A stretch of 64,000 nucleotides of DNA from Mycolicibacterium aromaticivorans JS19b1 = JCM 16368. Its GTDB lineage: Bacteria; Actinomycetota; Actinomycetes; Mycobacteriales; Mycobacteriaceae. Every line of letters begins with the position of its first letter. Position 1 is the stretch's first letter. The translations under genes and the position numbers were made by a program. This document shows positions 52,824 through 61,220 of this stretch, piece by piece. Under the pieces are notes generated by a model. That model saw only the letters and a program-made list of their open reading frames with translations. It did no database searches and had not been told where the DNA came from. Location: the NCBI RefSeq assembly GCF_000559085.1, contig NZ_JALN02000001.1, forward strand, positions 4,092,001-4,156,000. The letters run 5' to 3'.

Positions 52824-54281
52824 GTGGGTCGTCACTCGGTCCGGGCGGCGCACCCCGGTGTTCTGATCGCCGTCTTGGCGGCGGCCGGCATCAGCGTGTC
52901 GTTGACGCAGACGCTGATGATCCCGCTCATTCCCGAGCTCCCAATGCTGTTGCACACCAACCCGTCCAACGCGTCGTGGACGATCACCGTCACCCTGCTG
53001 ACCGCGGCGGTGGCGACGCCGGTGTTCGGGCGCCTCGGCGACATGCACGGCCCCAAGCCGATGTTGATGATCTGCGCGGGTGCGATGGCCGTCGGCTCTC
53101 TGCTGGCCGCGCTCACCAGCTCCCTGGTGCCGTTCATCATCGGACGTGGGCTGCAGGGGCTGGCCTTGCCGATCATTCCGCTGGCCATCAGTGTGCTGCG
53201 CTCGGCCCTGCCCGCCGAGCGAGTCGGCCCGGCGATGGGACTGATCAGTTCGTCGCTGGGTGTCGGCGGCGCGATGGGCCTTCCGCTGTCGGCGGTGATC
53301 GCCCAGAAAGCCGACTGGCACACATTGTTCTGGGGCGCAGGCGTTCTCGGCATCCTGGCGATGCTGCTGTTCGCCTTCCTGGTGCCCGATGTCCCGGCCA
53401 GCTCGGCCGACCGGTTCGACCCGCTGGGGACCCTGCTGTTGGCGGTGGGGTTGGTTTCCCTGCTTCTGCCGATCTCCAAAGGCTCGACGTGGGGCTGGAC
53501 GAGCTCGACTACGCTGTCGCTGTTCGGGCTCTCCGTCGCGGTGTTCGCGATCTTCGCCCGCTGGCAGTTCCGGACCGCGTCGCCGATCGTGGATCTTCGC
53601 ACCACACTGCGGCGGCCGGTGCTGACCACCAACATCGCCGCGGTCCTGGTGTGTTTCTCGATGTTCGCGCTGTCGCTGGTCGGTCCGCAGGTGCTCGAGA
53701 TGCCGACCGGAACGGGATTCGGGCTCGGGCAGTCGATGTTGCAGGCCGGTCTGTGGATGGCCCCCGGCGGGCTGGCAATGATGTTCGCCGCCCCACTTGC
53801 CGCACGTACCGCAGGCCGCCGCAGTCCCAAGTTCACGTTGGTCTGCGGTTCGGCGATCATCGCGGCTGCCTACCTGGGCGCGCTGTGGCTACTCGGCAGT
53901 CCCGCGGCGGTGATGGTGGTCAACGTCGTCGTGAGCTTCGGTGTGGGGTTCGCGTACTCGTCGCTGCCCGCGCTCATCAACGCCGCGGTGCCGGTGTCCG
54001 AGACAGCCGCCGCCAACGGAATCAACGCGCTCGCCCGATCTTTGGGCACCTCGGTGTCCAGCGCCGTGATCGGTGTCGTGCTCGCGACGATGACTATCAC
54101 CTATGCCGGGCACGTCGTCCCGTCGCTGCACGGCGTGCGAACGGCGCTGCTGATCGCTGCCGGTGTCGCCGCGCTCGCAGCTGTTGTCGCACTGACGATC
54201 CCGACTCGGGTAGACACCGCCGTCGCCGAGTGGTCGGCGGACGAACTCGAGCTGTCCGACGACCCGCTGATCAAAGGTTGA
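52824..54281 (+). CDS. Major facilitator superfamily exporter (DHA2, 14-TM type)
   Basis: About 485 residues with 13-14 membrane segments. The loop after helix 2 is GRLGDMHGPKPML (motif A), and GRGLQGLALPIIP and the helix-5 GxxxGPxxGG-like ISSSLGVGGAMGLPL are typical of proton-driven drug exporters. Start uncertain: GTG 52824 or GTG 52776, the latter directly after the rdgB stop. It is not in the corresponding M. tuberculosis interval as I remember it. The last 11 nt overlap the convergent DUF3817 gene. Confidence 0.88.
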   Translation: MGRHSVRAAHPGVLIAVLAAAGISVSLTQTLMIPLIPELPMLLHTNPSNASWTITVTLLTAAVATPVFGRLGDMHGPKPMLMICAGAMAVGSLLAALTSSLVPFIIGRGLQGLALPIIPLAISVLRSALPAERVGPAMGLISSSLGVGGAMGLPLSAVIAQKADWHTLFWGAGVLGILAMLLFAFLVPDVPASSADRFDPLGTLLLAVGLVSLLLPISKGSTWGWTSSTTLSLFGLSVAVFAIFARWQFRTASPIVDLRTTLRRPVLTTNIAAVLVCFSMFALSLVGPQVLEMPTGTGFGLGQSMLQAGLWMAPGGLAMMFAAPLAARTAGRRSPKFTLVCGSAIIAAAYLGALWLLGSPAAVMVVNVVVSFGVGFAYSSLPALINAAVPVSETAAANGINALARSLGTSVSSAVIGVVLATMTITYAGHVVPSLHGVRTALLIAAGVAALAAVVALTIPTRVDTAVAEWSADELELSDDPLIKG

Positions 54282-54630
54282 AGCGGGTCTTCAGCTCTCG
54301 GGTCTGCACCTGCTCGACGATGATGCCGAGCAGCGGGATCGTGCCGGCCAGCAGCACGCCGATGGTCTTGGCGATCGGCCAGCGCACCTTCACCGCGAGG
54401 TTCGCCGTGAAGAGCAGGTAGACGAAATAGACCCAGCCGTGCACCACGCCGATCCACGTGGGCGGGTTGTCGACCTTCACGACGTAGCGCAGCACGATCT
54501 CGTAGCACAGCGCGATCAGCCAGATGCCGGTCGTCCAGGCCAGGACGCGGTATCCGAGAAGGGCTTTGCGGATCGTCTCGTTCGGGACGCCCGTGGGGAT
54601 GTGGGCTTCGGGCGACTCGGGTGCGGTCAT
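54271..54630 (-). CDS. DUF3817 membrane protein (Rv1342c type)
   Basis: 119 residues with three membrane segments. The central WIGVVHGWVYFVYLLF block aligns with FGMAHGLVFIAF of the protein at 32290. Start overlaps the lprD stop (ATGA). Function unknown. Confidence 0.85.
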   Translation of the reverse strand: MTAPESPEAHIPTGVPNETIRKALLGYRVLAWTTGIWLIALCYEIVLRYVVKVDNPPTWIGVVHGWVYFVYLLFTANLAVKVRWPIAKTIGVLLAGTIPLLGIIVEQVQTRELKTRFNL

Positions 54631-55022
54631 GCGGTGGTCCTGTTCTGATCGTCGGGGGCCTTGTCGGCGGCGGCCAGCTCGGCCAGGTAGGCGTTGTATT
54701 CGCGCATCGCAGGGTCGGAATCATCGGACGCTGCGCCGGCCGTGGGCCGTTCGGGAAGCAGTCCGGCCGGGATCTCGGTGACGGAGCCGGAGTCCGTCGG
54801 CGCCTCGGGCACGCCTTCTTCTTCGTAGCGGATGAACTTGCGGTAGGCGTACACGCAGAACCCGGCGAACATCGGCCACTGCAGGGCATAGCCCAGGTTC
54901 TGGAAGGTGCCCGACGTCGACTCGAATCTGCTCCACTGCCACCAGCCCAGGGCCAGGCAGCCGCACGCGGCGATGATCACCAAAAGGATCAGCGCGAACC
55001 TGCGGCGGCGGGTCGTGGACAC
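54627..55022 (-). CDS. lprD: Putative lipoprotein LprD
   Basis: 131 residues. The N-terminal hydrophobic segment ends in a lipobox-like IAAC (C20), followed by a second hydrophobic stretch and an acidic, Ala-rich tail. It may be a lipoprotein or a simple two-helix membrane protein. Coupled to the DUF3817 gene as in Rv1343c-Rv1342c. Confidence 0.8.
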   Translation of the reverse strand: MSTTRRRRFALILLVIIAACGCLALGWWQWSRFESTSGTFQNLGYALQWPMFAGFCVYAYRKFIRYEEEGVPEAPTDSGSVTEIPAGLLPERPTAGAASDDSDPAMREYNAYLAELAAADKAPDDQNRTTA

Positions 55023-55117
55023 ACCACGACGGTACCCTGCCAGCGGTTATGGGTTCGCTGGTGAGTGGCGCTCGGCTGGAAATGGCCGCGGTCCGGTGAC
55101 GTAGAATCGTCCACATT

Positions 55118-55201
55118 GCGGGCGTGGCGGAATTGGTAGACGCCATGGCTTTAGGTGCCATTGTTCGAAAGAGCGTGTGGGTTCGAGTCCCTCCGCCCGC
55201 A
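55118..55201 (+). tRNA. tRNA-Leu (anticodon UAG)
   Basis: 84 nt with a 7-bp acceptor stem (GCGGGCG with CGCCCGC), D-arm AATTGGTAGAC, anticodon arm ATGGC-TTTAGGT-GCCAT giving UAG, a long variable arm and T-arm GTGGGTTCGAGTCCCTC. The 3' CCA is not encoded (ACAACC follows), so it must be added. Confidence 0.97.
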
Positions 55202-55340
55202 CAACCAGCCTTCGTGGCGCGCGTCACAACGCCTAAGGTCTCGAACGGATCTCACGCCGGTCACAAAGCTAATCTGCTAGCTGGACTAACTTTTGAACTC
55301 TAAGCTCGGTCTCAGGTACTTGATGACGAACGGAGCTACG

Positions 55341-55448
55341 GTGATCGCGTTGGGCAAAGTCGGAGATGTCGTTTTCTTCGCGGCGGCGACACCGCGGCTC
55401 TGCCTGACAACCGAAAAGAAAATGGCACCGAGAGTGGAGTACCGGTGA
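55341..55448 (+). CDS. Possible 35-residue leader peptide or small protein
   Basis: GTG with a CGGAG site 5-9 nt upstream; the product is VIALGKVGDVVFFAAATPR, then a basic tail ending VEYR. Its stop TGA overlaps the GTG of the next small frame (GTGA). A TTGAAC hexamer at about 55292 could be a -35. The opposite strand also has a long open frame here, so coding status is unproven. Confidence 0.35.
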   Translation: MIALGKVGDVVFFAAATPRLCLTTEKKMAPRVEYR

Positions 55449-55609
55449 GCGATCCCATGATGACGTCTGTCGATCTGATCCGTTATGCGATCGCCGACCA
55501 GGTTCGCGAACTTGGCGGAGACACCGACAAGATCGATCAGATCGCGATGTCTGCCGCCTACGCTATTTTCATCGGCATGGCCGCCGACGCCTCGCGCCAA
55601 TCCCGCTGA
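55445..55609 (+). CDS. Candidate 54-residue small protein
   Basis: Begins VSDPMMTSVDLIRYAIAD and ends ADASRQSR. It is helical in appearance, with an acidic middle (GGDTDKIDQIA) and an Ala-rich end. GAGTGGAGT upstream could be a ribosome site, and the start overlaps the stop of the preceding tiny frame. It is the best candidate gene in the 500-nt stretch between tRNA-Leu and the hydrolase. I do not recognise the family. Confidence 0.5.
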   Translation: MSDPMMTSVDLIRYAIADQVRELGGDTDKIDQIAMSAAYAIFIGMAADASRQSR

Positions 55610-55704
55610 TCTGAGGTTCAGCCACTGAGGTGGCTGACCAGGTCGCCACGTTCTTTTCCGCCGGCCGCTGATGGCCACCATTTTCGCTCCTCTGATCCGT
55701 GCCC

Positions 55705-57600
55705 TCATCCGATCGGGAAGCGGTCTGACCCTGCATCACCGCCCGGGATCACCGGGATGACGACAGCCGACGGATGGGCGGCGTCGTGCCAGATGGTCTG
55801 CGTTGCCTGCTGCGTCGCGGCGCTCTGCCCGAACGGCTCACCGGTGTTCGGATTCGGTGCGAACTGCGGATAGTCGCTGCTGGAGATTTCCACCCGGATC
55901 CGGTCGCCGGCACCGAACTCATAGCTCGTGGGCCAGATCGCGATGTGGTACTCGTAGGGCTGGTTCGCCACACCGGGGCGCGGGTCGGACAACGAGTCGC
56001 GGAACGCCGTCCGCACGATCCCGTTGTTGAGGTTGATGGCATCGCCGTCCGGCTTGACCACGATCAGCTTTGCGGTGAAGTCGGTGTCGACGGCCGACGA
56101 CGACGCCCACAGGTCGACCGTCACCGGTCCGGTCACCTCGGTGTCGGCGGACAACGGATCGCTGCTGTAGACCAACACATCAGAGCGCTGTTCGACCGGT
56201 ATCTGGTCGTAAGGCCCCTGCGGCCCTGACCGCGCACCGCAACAGGAATGGCCGCCGACGCTGGGAGCCGGATCAGTCGGATCGTAGACGTAGTGGTCCG
56301 GTGTCTGACCGACGGCAGTTGCTGCCGTGGTCAATGTGCCGGTGCGCGAATCCATCTGGCCGTCGCCGGACAGGAAGTAGCGGGCCCACTGGGTCTGGGG
56401 CAGCGGCCAACTCGGCGCCGACTTCCATCGGTTGGCGCCCATCAGGAAGTAGTCGACCCGCGGGGTGCCGCCGGAGGTCCCGTTGACGCCGTTGTTCATA
56501 CCCTTGAGGAAGTGGTCGTACCACTGCAGCATCAGCTCGTTGATCGGAGTAGCGCCGGCGGGCCCGATGTCCTTGAGTAGCGGCGCCGGTTCCGAACCTG
56601 GTCGGCCCCAGTCCAGATGGTCCCAGGGGCCGATGACGAGCCGTTGGTTCGCCCGGGCTTCGGGCGTGGCCGCCGACTTCACCATTCCGGTGAAGTTCTC
56701 CACGCCGCCGGCGAGGAATGCGTCGTACCAGCCCTCGACGTCGAGAACCGGCACCCGAACCGACGGATAGCGATCGCGGATGCTCCACTGTCGCCAGTAG
56801 TCATCCCGGGTCGAATGCGCGATCCAGTCGAAATACCACGGCGCCACAGCAGGATTCGCGGGCTGCAGCGGCGGCAGGGCGCGGTACGGCAGGAAGTTCA
56901 GCCACCGGGTCGAGTCCGCCGCAGCAGCCTTCAGGGCGGCGGCAGTCGAGTCGTCGTGCCGGTTCTCGGCCGCGGTGGTGGCCAAACCGAGCGCCCAGGG
57001 CTGCACGAACGCCAGCCGGAACTCGCCACCCTCGTACATCCAGCCGTCGTAATAGTCCGAGGCGGTGTTCGCCGGAACGATGGTGACCAGGTGTGGGGGC
57101 GACTCCGTGGCGGCCAGCCATTGGGTCGCGCCGACATACGACGAGCCGTACATGCCCACTTTGCCGTTCGACCCCGGCAGCGCGGCCGCCCACTCCACCG
57201 AGTCGTAGCCGTCGTCGCGATCATGACTGAACTCGCTGAAGGTGCCGCCGGAGGTGCCCTGTCCCCGAACATCTTGGATGACAACGAGATAGCAGTGCGA
57301 CGCGAACCAGTCGGGTGTCTGGTAACGCGACGGCTGGACCTGGGCGCCGGACTTCCCGTACTGGGTGCGCATCAGGATCACCGGAACCGGGTCGGAACTG
57401 TCCGGCCGGTACACGTCGGCGCGCAGTACGGTTCCGTCGCGCATCCGGGCCGGCACGTCGGTCTGCTTGCTCACCGCGCACGGGCCGCGGCCGGTCGAGG
57501 GCGGCCACGCCGAGTCGGTGACGCGTCGGCTCGACCCGCCGCACGCCGACAACACCATGGCCAGCGCCACCATCACCGCGAGGGCACGCGTCGTTCGCAC
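55705..57600 (-). CDS. Lipoprotein hydrolase of the CocE/NonD (S15) family
   Basis: 631 residues. Signal peptide with lipobox LSAC (C20). The alpha/beta-hydrolase domain carries nucleophile S154 in GSSYVG (GxSYxG) and VIQDVRGQGTSGG; the C-terminal jelly-roll domain (GDRIRVEISSSDYPQF) is typical of CocE esterases and X-Pro dipeptidyl peptidases. It acts in the envelope on an unknown ester or peptide. GTG start. It lies 23 nt downstream of the flippase-like gene in the same direction. Confidence 0.9.
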   Translation of the reverse strand: MRTTRALAVMVALAMVLSACGGSSRRVTDSAWPPSTGRGPCAVSKQTDVPARMRDGTVLRADVYRPDSSDPVPVILMRTQYGKSGAQVQPSRYQTPDWFASHCYLVVIQDVRGQGTSGGTFSEFSHDRDDGYDSVEWAAALPGSNGKVGMYGSSYVGATQWLAATESPPHLVTIVPANTASDYYDGWMYEGGEFRLAFVQPWALGLATTAAENRHDDSTAAALKAAAADSTRWLNFLPYRALPPLQPANPAVAPWYFDWIAHSTRDDYWRQWSIRDRYPSVRVPVLDVEGWYDAFLAGGVENFTGMVKSAATPEARANQRLVIGPWDHLDWGRPGSEPAPLLKDIGPAGATPINELMLQWYDHFLKGMNNGVNGTSGGTPRVDYFLMGANRWKSAPSWPLPQTQWARYFLSGDGQMDSRTGTLTTAATAVGQTPDHYVYDPTDPAPSVGGHSCCGARSGPQGPYDQIPVEQRSDVLVYSSDPLSADTEVTGPVTVDLWASSSAVDTDFTAKLIVVKPDGDAINLNNGIVRTAFRDSLSDPRPGVANQPYEYHIAIWPTSYEFGAGDRIRVEISSSDYPQFAPNPNTGEPFGQSAATQQATQTIWHDAAHPSAVVIPVIPGGDAGSDRFPIG

Positions 57601-57623
57601 GTCTCCACGCTACGCAGGTGCGC

Positions 57624-59996
57624 TCAGATCATCTCTCTCGCGGTGAGCCACCGCATGATGGGCCAGCCAGCGAACACCGGCAGCCAGCACGTCAGAACGC
57701 GGTAGAGCAAGACAGCGGGCACGCCGACTGCGGCGGGTACGCCGAACGCGGCAAGTCCACCGATGAGGGCGGCCTCCACCGCGCCGACACCTCCGGGGGT
57801 GGGCGCGGCCGATGCCAGCGTGCCGCCGACCATGGTGACGATGGTGACGGTGACGAACGTGGTGTCACCGCCGAACGCCGAGATGCTGGCCCACAGCACC
57901 AGCGCCATCCCCAAAGTGGTTGTGGCGCAACCGAGTACGATGATGGCCAATCGCTTGGGTTCGCGCATCAAATCCAGCAGCTCACGGCCGACCTCTTGGA
58001 GCCGCGGTCGCAGCGCCGTGCCGAGCCACCGGCGTGCCTTGGGCACCAACAGGAATGTGCCCACGAAGCCGAGCGTGACACCGCCGATCAGGTACAGCAA
58101 CGTGGTGCTCGGCACGAAATGGGAGAGGTCGGCGGTCGCGCCGGCTGCGACGCTGAACAGAATCAGCAGGGTCACATGGGTGATCACCTGCACCGCCTGC
58201 TGAAGGGCTACCGCGGCGGTGGCGCGCAGCGCACCCAGCCCACCCTTCTGCAAGAAACGAGTGCTCAGCGCCAGCCCGCCGACACCAGCCGGGGTGGTGG
58301 TGGCGGCGAAGGTGTTGGCGAACTGCATGATGACGAGGTTCCGGAAGCTGACGAGCCCGGATGCGCAGGCCCACAGTGCCGCTGCCGCACCGACATACGT
58401 CAGCGCGGAGACGGCCAGCCCGAGCAGGGCCCACCACCAGTTGGCATTGCGCAGTTCGCTGAAGAACGTGGGAACCGTGCTGATGAACGGGTAGGCGACG
58501 TAGACCAGTGCGACCAGCAGGACCAGCTGGATGACCTGCTTGCGGGTGAACCGGGTGATGGTCTCGGTCTTGATCTCGTCAGCGCCGGTCTGCCGTTTGA
58601 CTTCGTCGCGCGCGGCGGCCATGACGGCCTTGGGATCGTTGACGGACTTGCGAATTCGGGCCGGGACCGCAGCCCGGGTCAGGCGTCGCGATGCGGTGAG
58701 AACGGTTTCCTTGCCCAGGGTGTGGACGGCTGCGCGCACGGCGGCTTCGGGACTGAACCGGTCGGATGTCGTCACCAGCAGTGCCGCGATGTCGGACTGG
58801 AGTTGCTCATCGGTTGCGCCGTACTCGGAATTGCCGAATCCGCCGAACAACACCTTCCCGGAGTCGACTGTCATCTCCTTGAAACGCAAGTCTCCGTGCG
58901 CGATCTGGTGGCGGTGCAGCACTCCGAGCGAACCCCATACCGATGTGACCAGGGCCTCGTCAGAGGCCGACCCGATCGGGGAGCCGAGCGGCGGGGTGTG
59001 CGCGAACAGCGTCCACCCGCGTTCGAGCGCCGCGACCACCATGGTGGTGGTGTTGGACACCCCGAGGTCGCCGACCGCGATCGTCATCAGCGCGCGGTGT
59101 TCGACCGCGCGGCGCATTGAGGCCTGCAACGGCGCGGTCTCGGAGTCACGCAGAATGAGCCAGCGCCAGAATTGGCGCAGGGCGCCACCACTGCGCTGGT
59201 TGGGCCCATACATTTCCAGGACCACCCGCGACCCGGCGTCGTCAACCCCCGCCAACTCCAACGGCCCTGACCCGGCCGGCCGGACCACCGTCAGGGACGT
59301 CACCAGAAACCCGCGGCGGGCCAGCGCGCGCACGGTTCCGTCCAGGGGGACTTCGAGTGCCGGGGTGCCGACCACCCACACCGTCAGGGCGCCGACGAAC
59401 CAGCCGACCGAGAGTCCGAGCAGCGAGCGGGCCGGCACCACCGCGCTGACCACCAGGTGGATCGGCACGAATGCCAGCAGCAGCGTCCACCACCATCGCC
59501 GCCAGCGGCCCGGCAGCCACGGTCCGGACACGGTCAGGACCGCGGCCAGCATTGCGATCCAGCGCGGATCGTCGAGGAACTGCGACAAGGTGGTCGACAG
59601 TCGCTCGGAAAGGTCGAAATGCCAGCGAGGCGCGGCGATCCCGTTGCCGGTGATCGACAGTGAGATCACGGCGAGGAATCCGGCGGCCACGTACGCCGCG
59701 AACAACTTCCACTGCCGCGCGCCGATCAGCCCGATCAGGATCACGAACGGCAACGCCAGGATCGCGACGCCGTAGGCCAGATACACCAGGTTGGACTGGG
59801 TCGGGGTGAGCACACCCACGATCATCGAGACGGATTTCTCGAGTCCGACCCAGTCGTTGCGGGTGATCAGCGAGCTGGTGATCACGATCACCAGGACAAC
59901 GGTCGCCAGCGAGAGTCGCACGATGTCGTTGGTCCGGCGGGTCAGCGGCAGCAGCACGTCGCCGGAGATGGCAACATCGCGTCCGTCAACTCGCAC
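57624..59996 (-). CDS. Membrane protein: kinase-like middle domain fused to LPG-synthase/flippase-type transmembrane domain
   Basis: 790 residues. Residues ~25-215 hold about six membrane helices. Residues ~215-440 look like an aminoglycoside/protein-kinase fold, with HGDL (367-370) in place of HRDL and FGGFG (384-388) where DFG is expected. Residues ~487-790 form eight or so helices of the lysylphosphatidylglycerol-synthase TM family (UPF0104; FANTFAATTTPAGVGGLALSTRF and APTPGGVGAVEAAL). The missing DFG aspartate suggests a weak or dead kinase. The role may be export or modification of a lipid-linked substrate; unproven. Confidence 0.82.
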   Translation of the reverse strand: MRVDGRDVAISGDVLLPLTRRTNDIVRLSLATVVLVIVITSSLITRNDWVGLEKSVSMIVGVLTPTQSNLVYLAYGVAILALPFVILIGLIGARQWKLFAAYVAAGFLAVISLSITGNGIAAPRWHFDLSERLSTTLSQFLDDPRWIAMLAAVLTVSGPWLPGRWRRWWWTLLLAFVPIHLVVSAVVPARSLLGLSVGWFVGALTVWVVGTPALEVPLDGTVRALARRGFLVTSLTVVRPAGSGPLELAGVDDAGSRVVLEMYGPNQRSGGALRQFWRWLILRDSETAPLQASMRRAVEHRALMTIAVGDLGVSNTTTMVVAALERGWTLFAHTPPLGSPIGSASDEALVTSVWGSLGVLHRHQIAHGDLRFKEMTVDSGKVLFGGFGNSEYGATDEQLQSDIAALLVTTSDRFSPEAAVRAAVHTLGKETVLTASRRLTRAAVPARIRKSVNDPKAVMAAARDEVKRQTGADEIKTETITRFTRKQVIQLVLLVALVYVAYPFISTVPTFFSELRNANWWWALLGLAVSALTYVGAAAALWACASGLVSFRNLVIMQFANTFAATTTPAGVGGLALSTRFLQKGGLGALRATAAVALQQAVQVITHVTLLILFSVAAGATADLSHFVPSTTLLYLIGGVTLGFVGTFLLVPKARRWLGTALRPRLQEVGRELLDLMREPKRLAIIVLGCATTTLGMALVLWASISAFGGDTTFVTVTIVTMVGGTLASAAPTPGGVGAVEAALIGGLAAFGVPAAVGVPAVLLYRVLTCWLPVFAGWPIMRWLTAREMI

Positions 59997-60102
59997 CGCT
60001 GCAACCTATCCCGACTTCCACCGGGGAGGTCTCATTGACCGACGGCCGGGCGACGATGCGCGCCGGAACCGGGTGCGGAGAAGCCGGGCAACTCGGCGGC
60101 CG

Positions 60103-60648
60103 TCAGACGAAGCCGACGTAGCCCAACAGTGCCGCGGCGCCCACCACGATCAGCGGATTGGTCTTGGTCCGCACGAAGATGAGGGTGGCGATTCCGGTGA
60201 TCAGGTACGCCCGCCAGTCATGGTCGGCGGCTCTGCTCATGACCAGCGAGCTGGCCAGGATCAACCCCACCGTCAGCGGAGCGAAGCCCTTCTCGACGGC
60301 GTAGCGCAGCTTGGACTTCTGGGCCTTCTGCCACGACAGGGTGATCACGTACATCAGGCCCGCAGCGGGGACCACCATCGCGATGGTGGCCAGCACGCCG
60401 CCGAGGATGCCGCCGGCCACGCCGAAGGTGCCGAGGCCGGCCGCGTAGCCGACCAGTGCCACGATCAGGATGCTCGGGCCCGGCGCGGCCTGCGAGATCG
60501 AGAAGATGTCGGCGAACTGAGAGTTGGTCAGCCAGTGGTGCCCGGTCACCGCCTGCAGGTGCATGTCGGGCAGCACCGTGTTGCCACCGCCGATCGACAG
60601 CAGCGACAACGAGCCGAACATGCCGATCAGCGCCAGGAAGGTCTTCAT
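60103..60648 (-). CDS. Chromate transporter family protein, second half
   Basis: 181 residues with five to six membrane segments; ChrA-family motif SIGGGNTVLPDMH and ISQAAPGPSILIVALVGY. It overlaps the first-half gene by ATGA. Short-chain ChrA proteins work as pairs with opposite topology. Confidence 0.9.
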   Translation of the reverse strand: MKTFLALIGMFGSLSLLSIGGGNTVLPDMHLQAVTGHHWLTNSQFADIFSISQAAPGPSILIVALVGYAAGLGTFGVAGGILGGVLATIAMVVPAAGLMYVITLSWQKAQKSKLRYAVEKGFAPLTVGLILASSLVMSRAADHDWRAYLITGIATLIFVRTKTNPLIVVGAAALLGYVGFV

Positions 60649-61220
60649 GCGTCGACCGGTTCCGGCTTCTTGCGGGGCCAGGCCCAGATCAGGCTGAGCG
60701 GCGCCAGGATCGCCAACGTCAGCAGCAGGGGCCAGCGCAGCACCCCGTTGAGGACGAAGCTGGCCAAGAAGAAGGCAACCGGCATCAGGCCTTTGAGGCA
60801 TTTCTGACCGGTCTGGATGACCATCGTCAGGGTCAGCGCGACGGCGGCCGCCGAGGCGCCGTGCAGCGCACCTTTGATCGCGGGCACTTCCTTGAACGTG
60901 AAGTAGACGAAGCCGAGCGTCAGCACGATCGCGACGGGCATCAGGCAGAGCCCGATCACGGCGGCGGCGGCGCCGGCCAGACCCTTCATCTTGGTTCCGA
61001 CGAACACCGCCAGGTTCACCTGATTGGCGCCGGGTACGATCCGGCACATCGTCATGGCGCTGAGGAACTCCTCCTCACCCAGCCACTGCTTCTCGACGAC
61101 GATGACCTCGCGCGACCAGGCACCAAGGCCGCCGCCGAACGACGCCAGCGCGATGTGGTTGAACGTCCGCGCGACCTCGAAGAGTGAGGCCTTCTCCCGG
61201 GTCGCACCGAAATCACTCAT
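60645..61220 (-). CDS. Chromate transporter family protein, first half
   Basis: 191 residues; motif ASFGGGLGAWSREVIVVEKQWL and MCRIVPGANQVNLAVFVG, typical of the other ChrA half. Exports chromate or a related anion at the inner membrane; the true substrate is not certain. ATG 61220 lies inside the end of the upstream PLD-like gene (8-nt overlap). Confidence 0.9.
   Translation of the reverse strand: MSDFGATREKASLFEVARTFNHIALASFGGGLGAWSREVIVVEKQWLGEEEFLSAMTMCRIVPGANQVNLAVFVGTKMKGLAGAAAAVIGLCLMPVAIVLTLGFVYFTFKEVPAIKGALHGASAAAVALTLTMVIQTGQKCLKGLMPVAFFLASFVLNGVLRWPLLLTLAILAPLSLIWAWPRKKPEPVDA

Noticed and set aside
55286..55708. A 140-codon minus-strand frame opposite the tiny ORF pair
   Set aside because: It overlaps the end of the CocE-type gene, has no motif, and lacks a clear ribosome site; the plus-strand pair looks better, though neither is proven.
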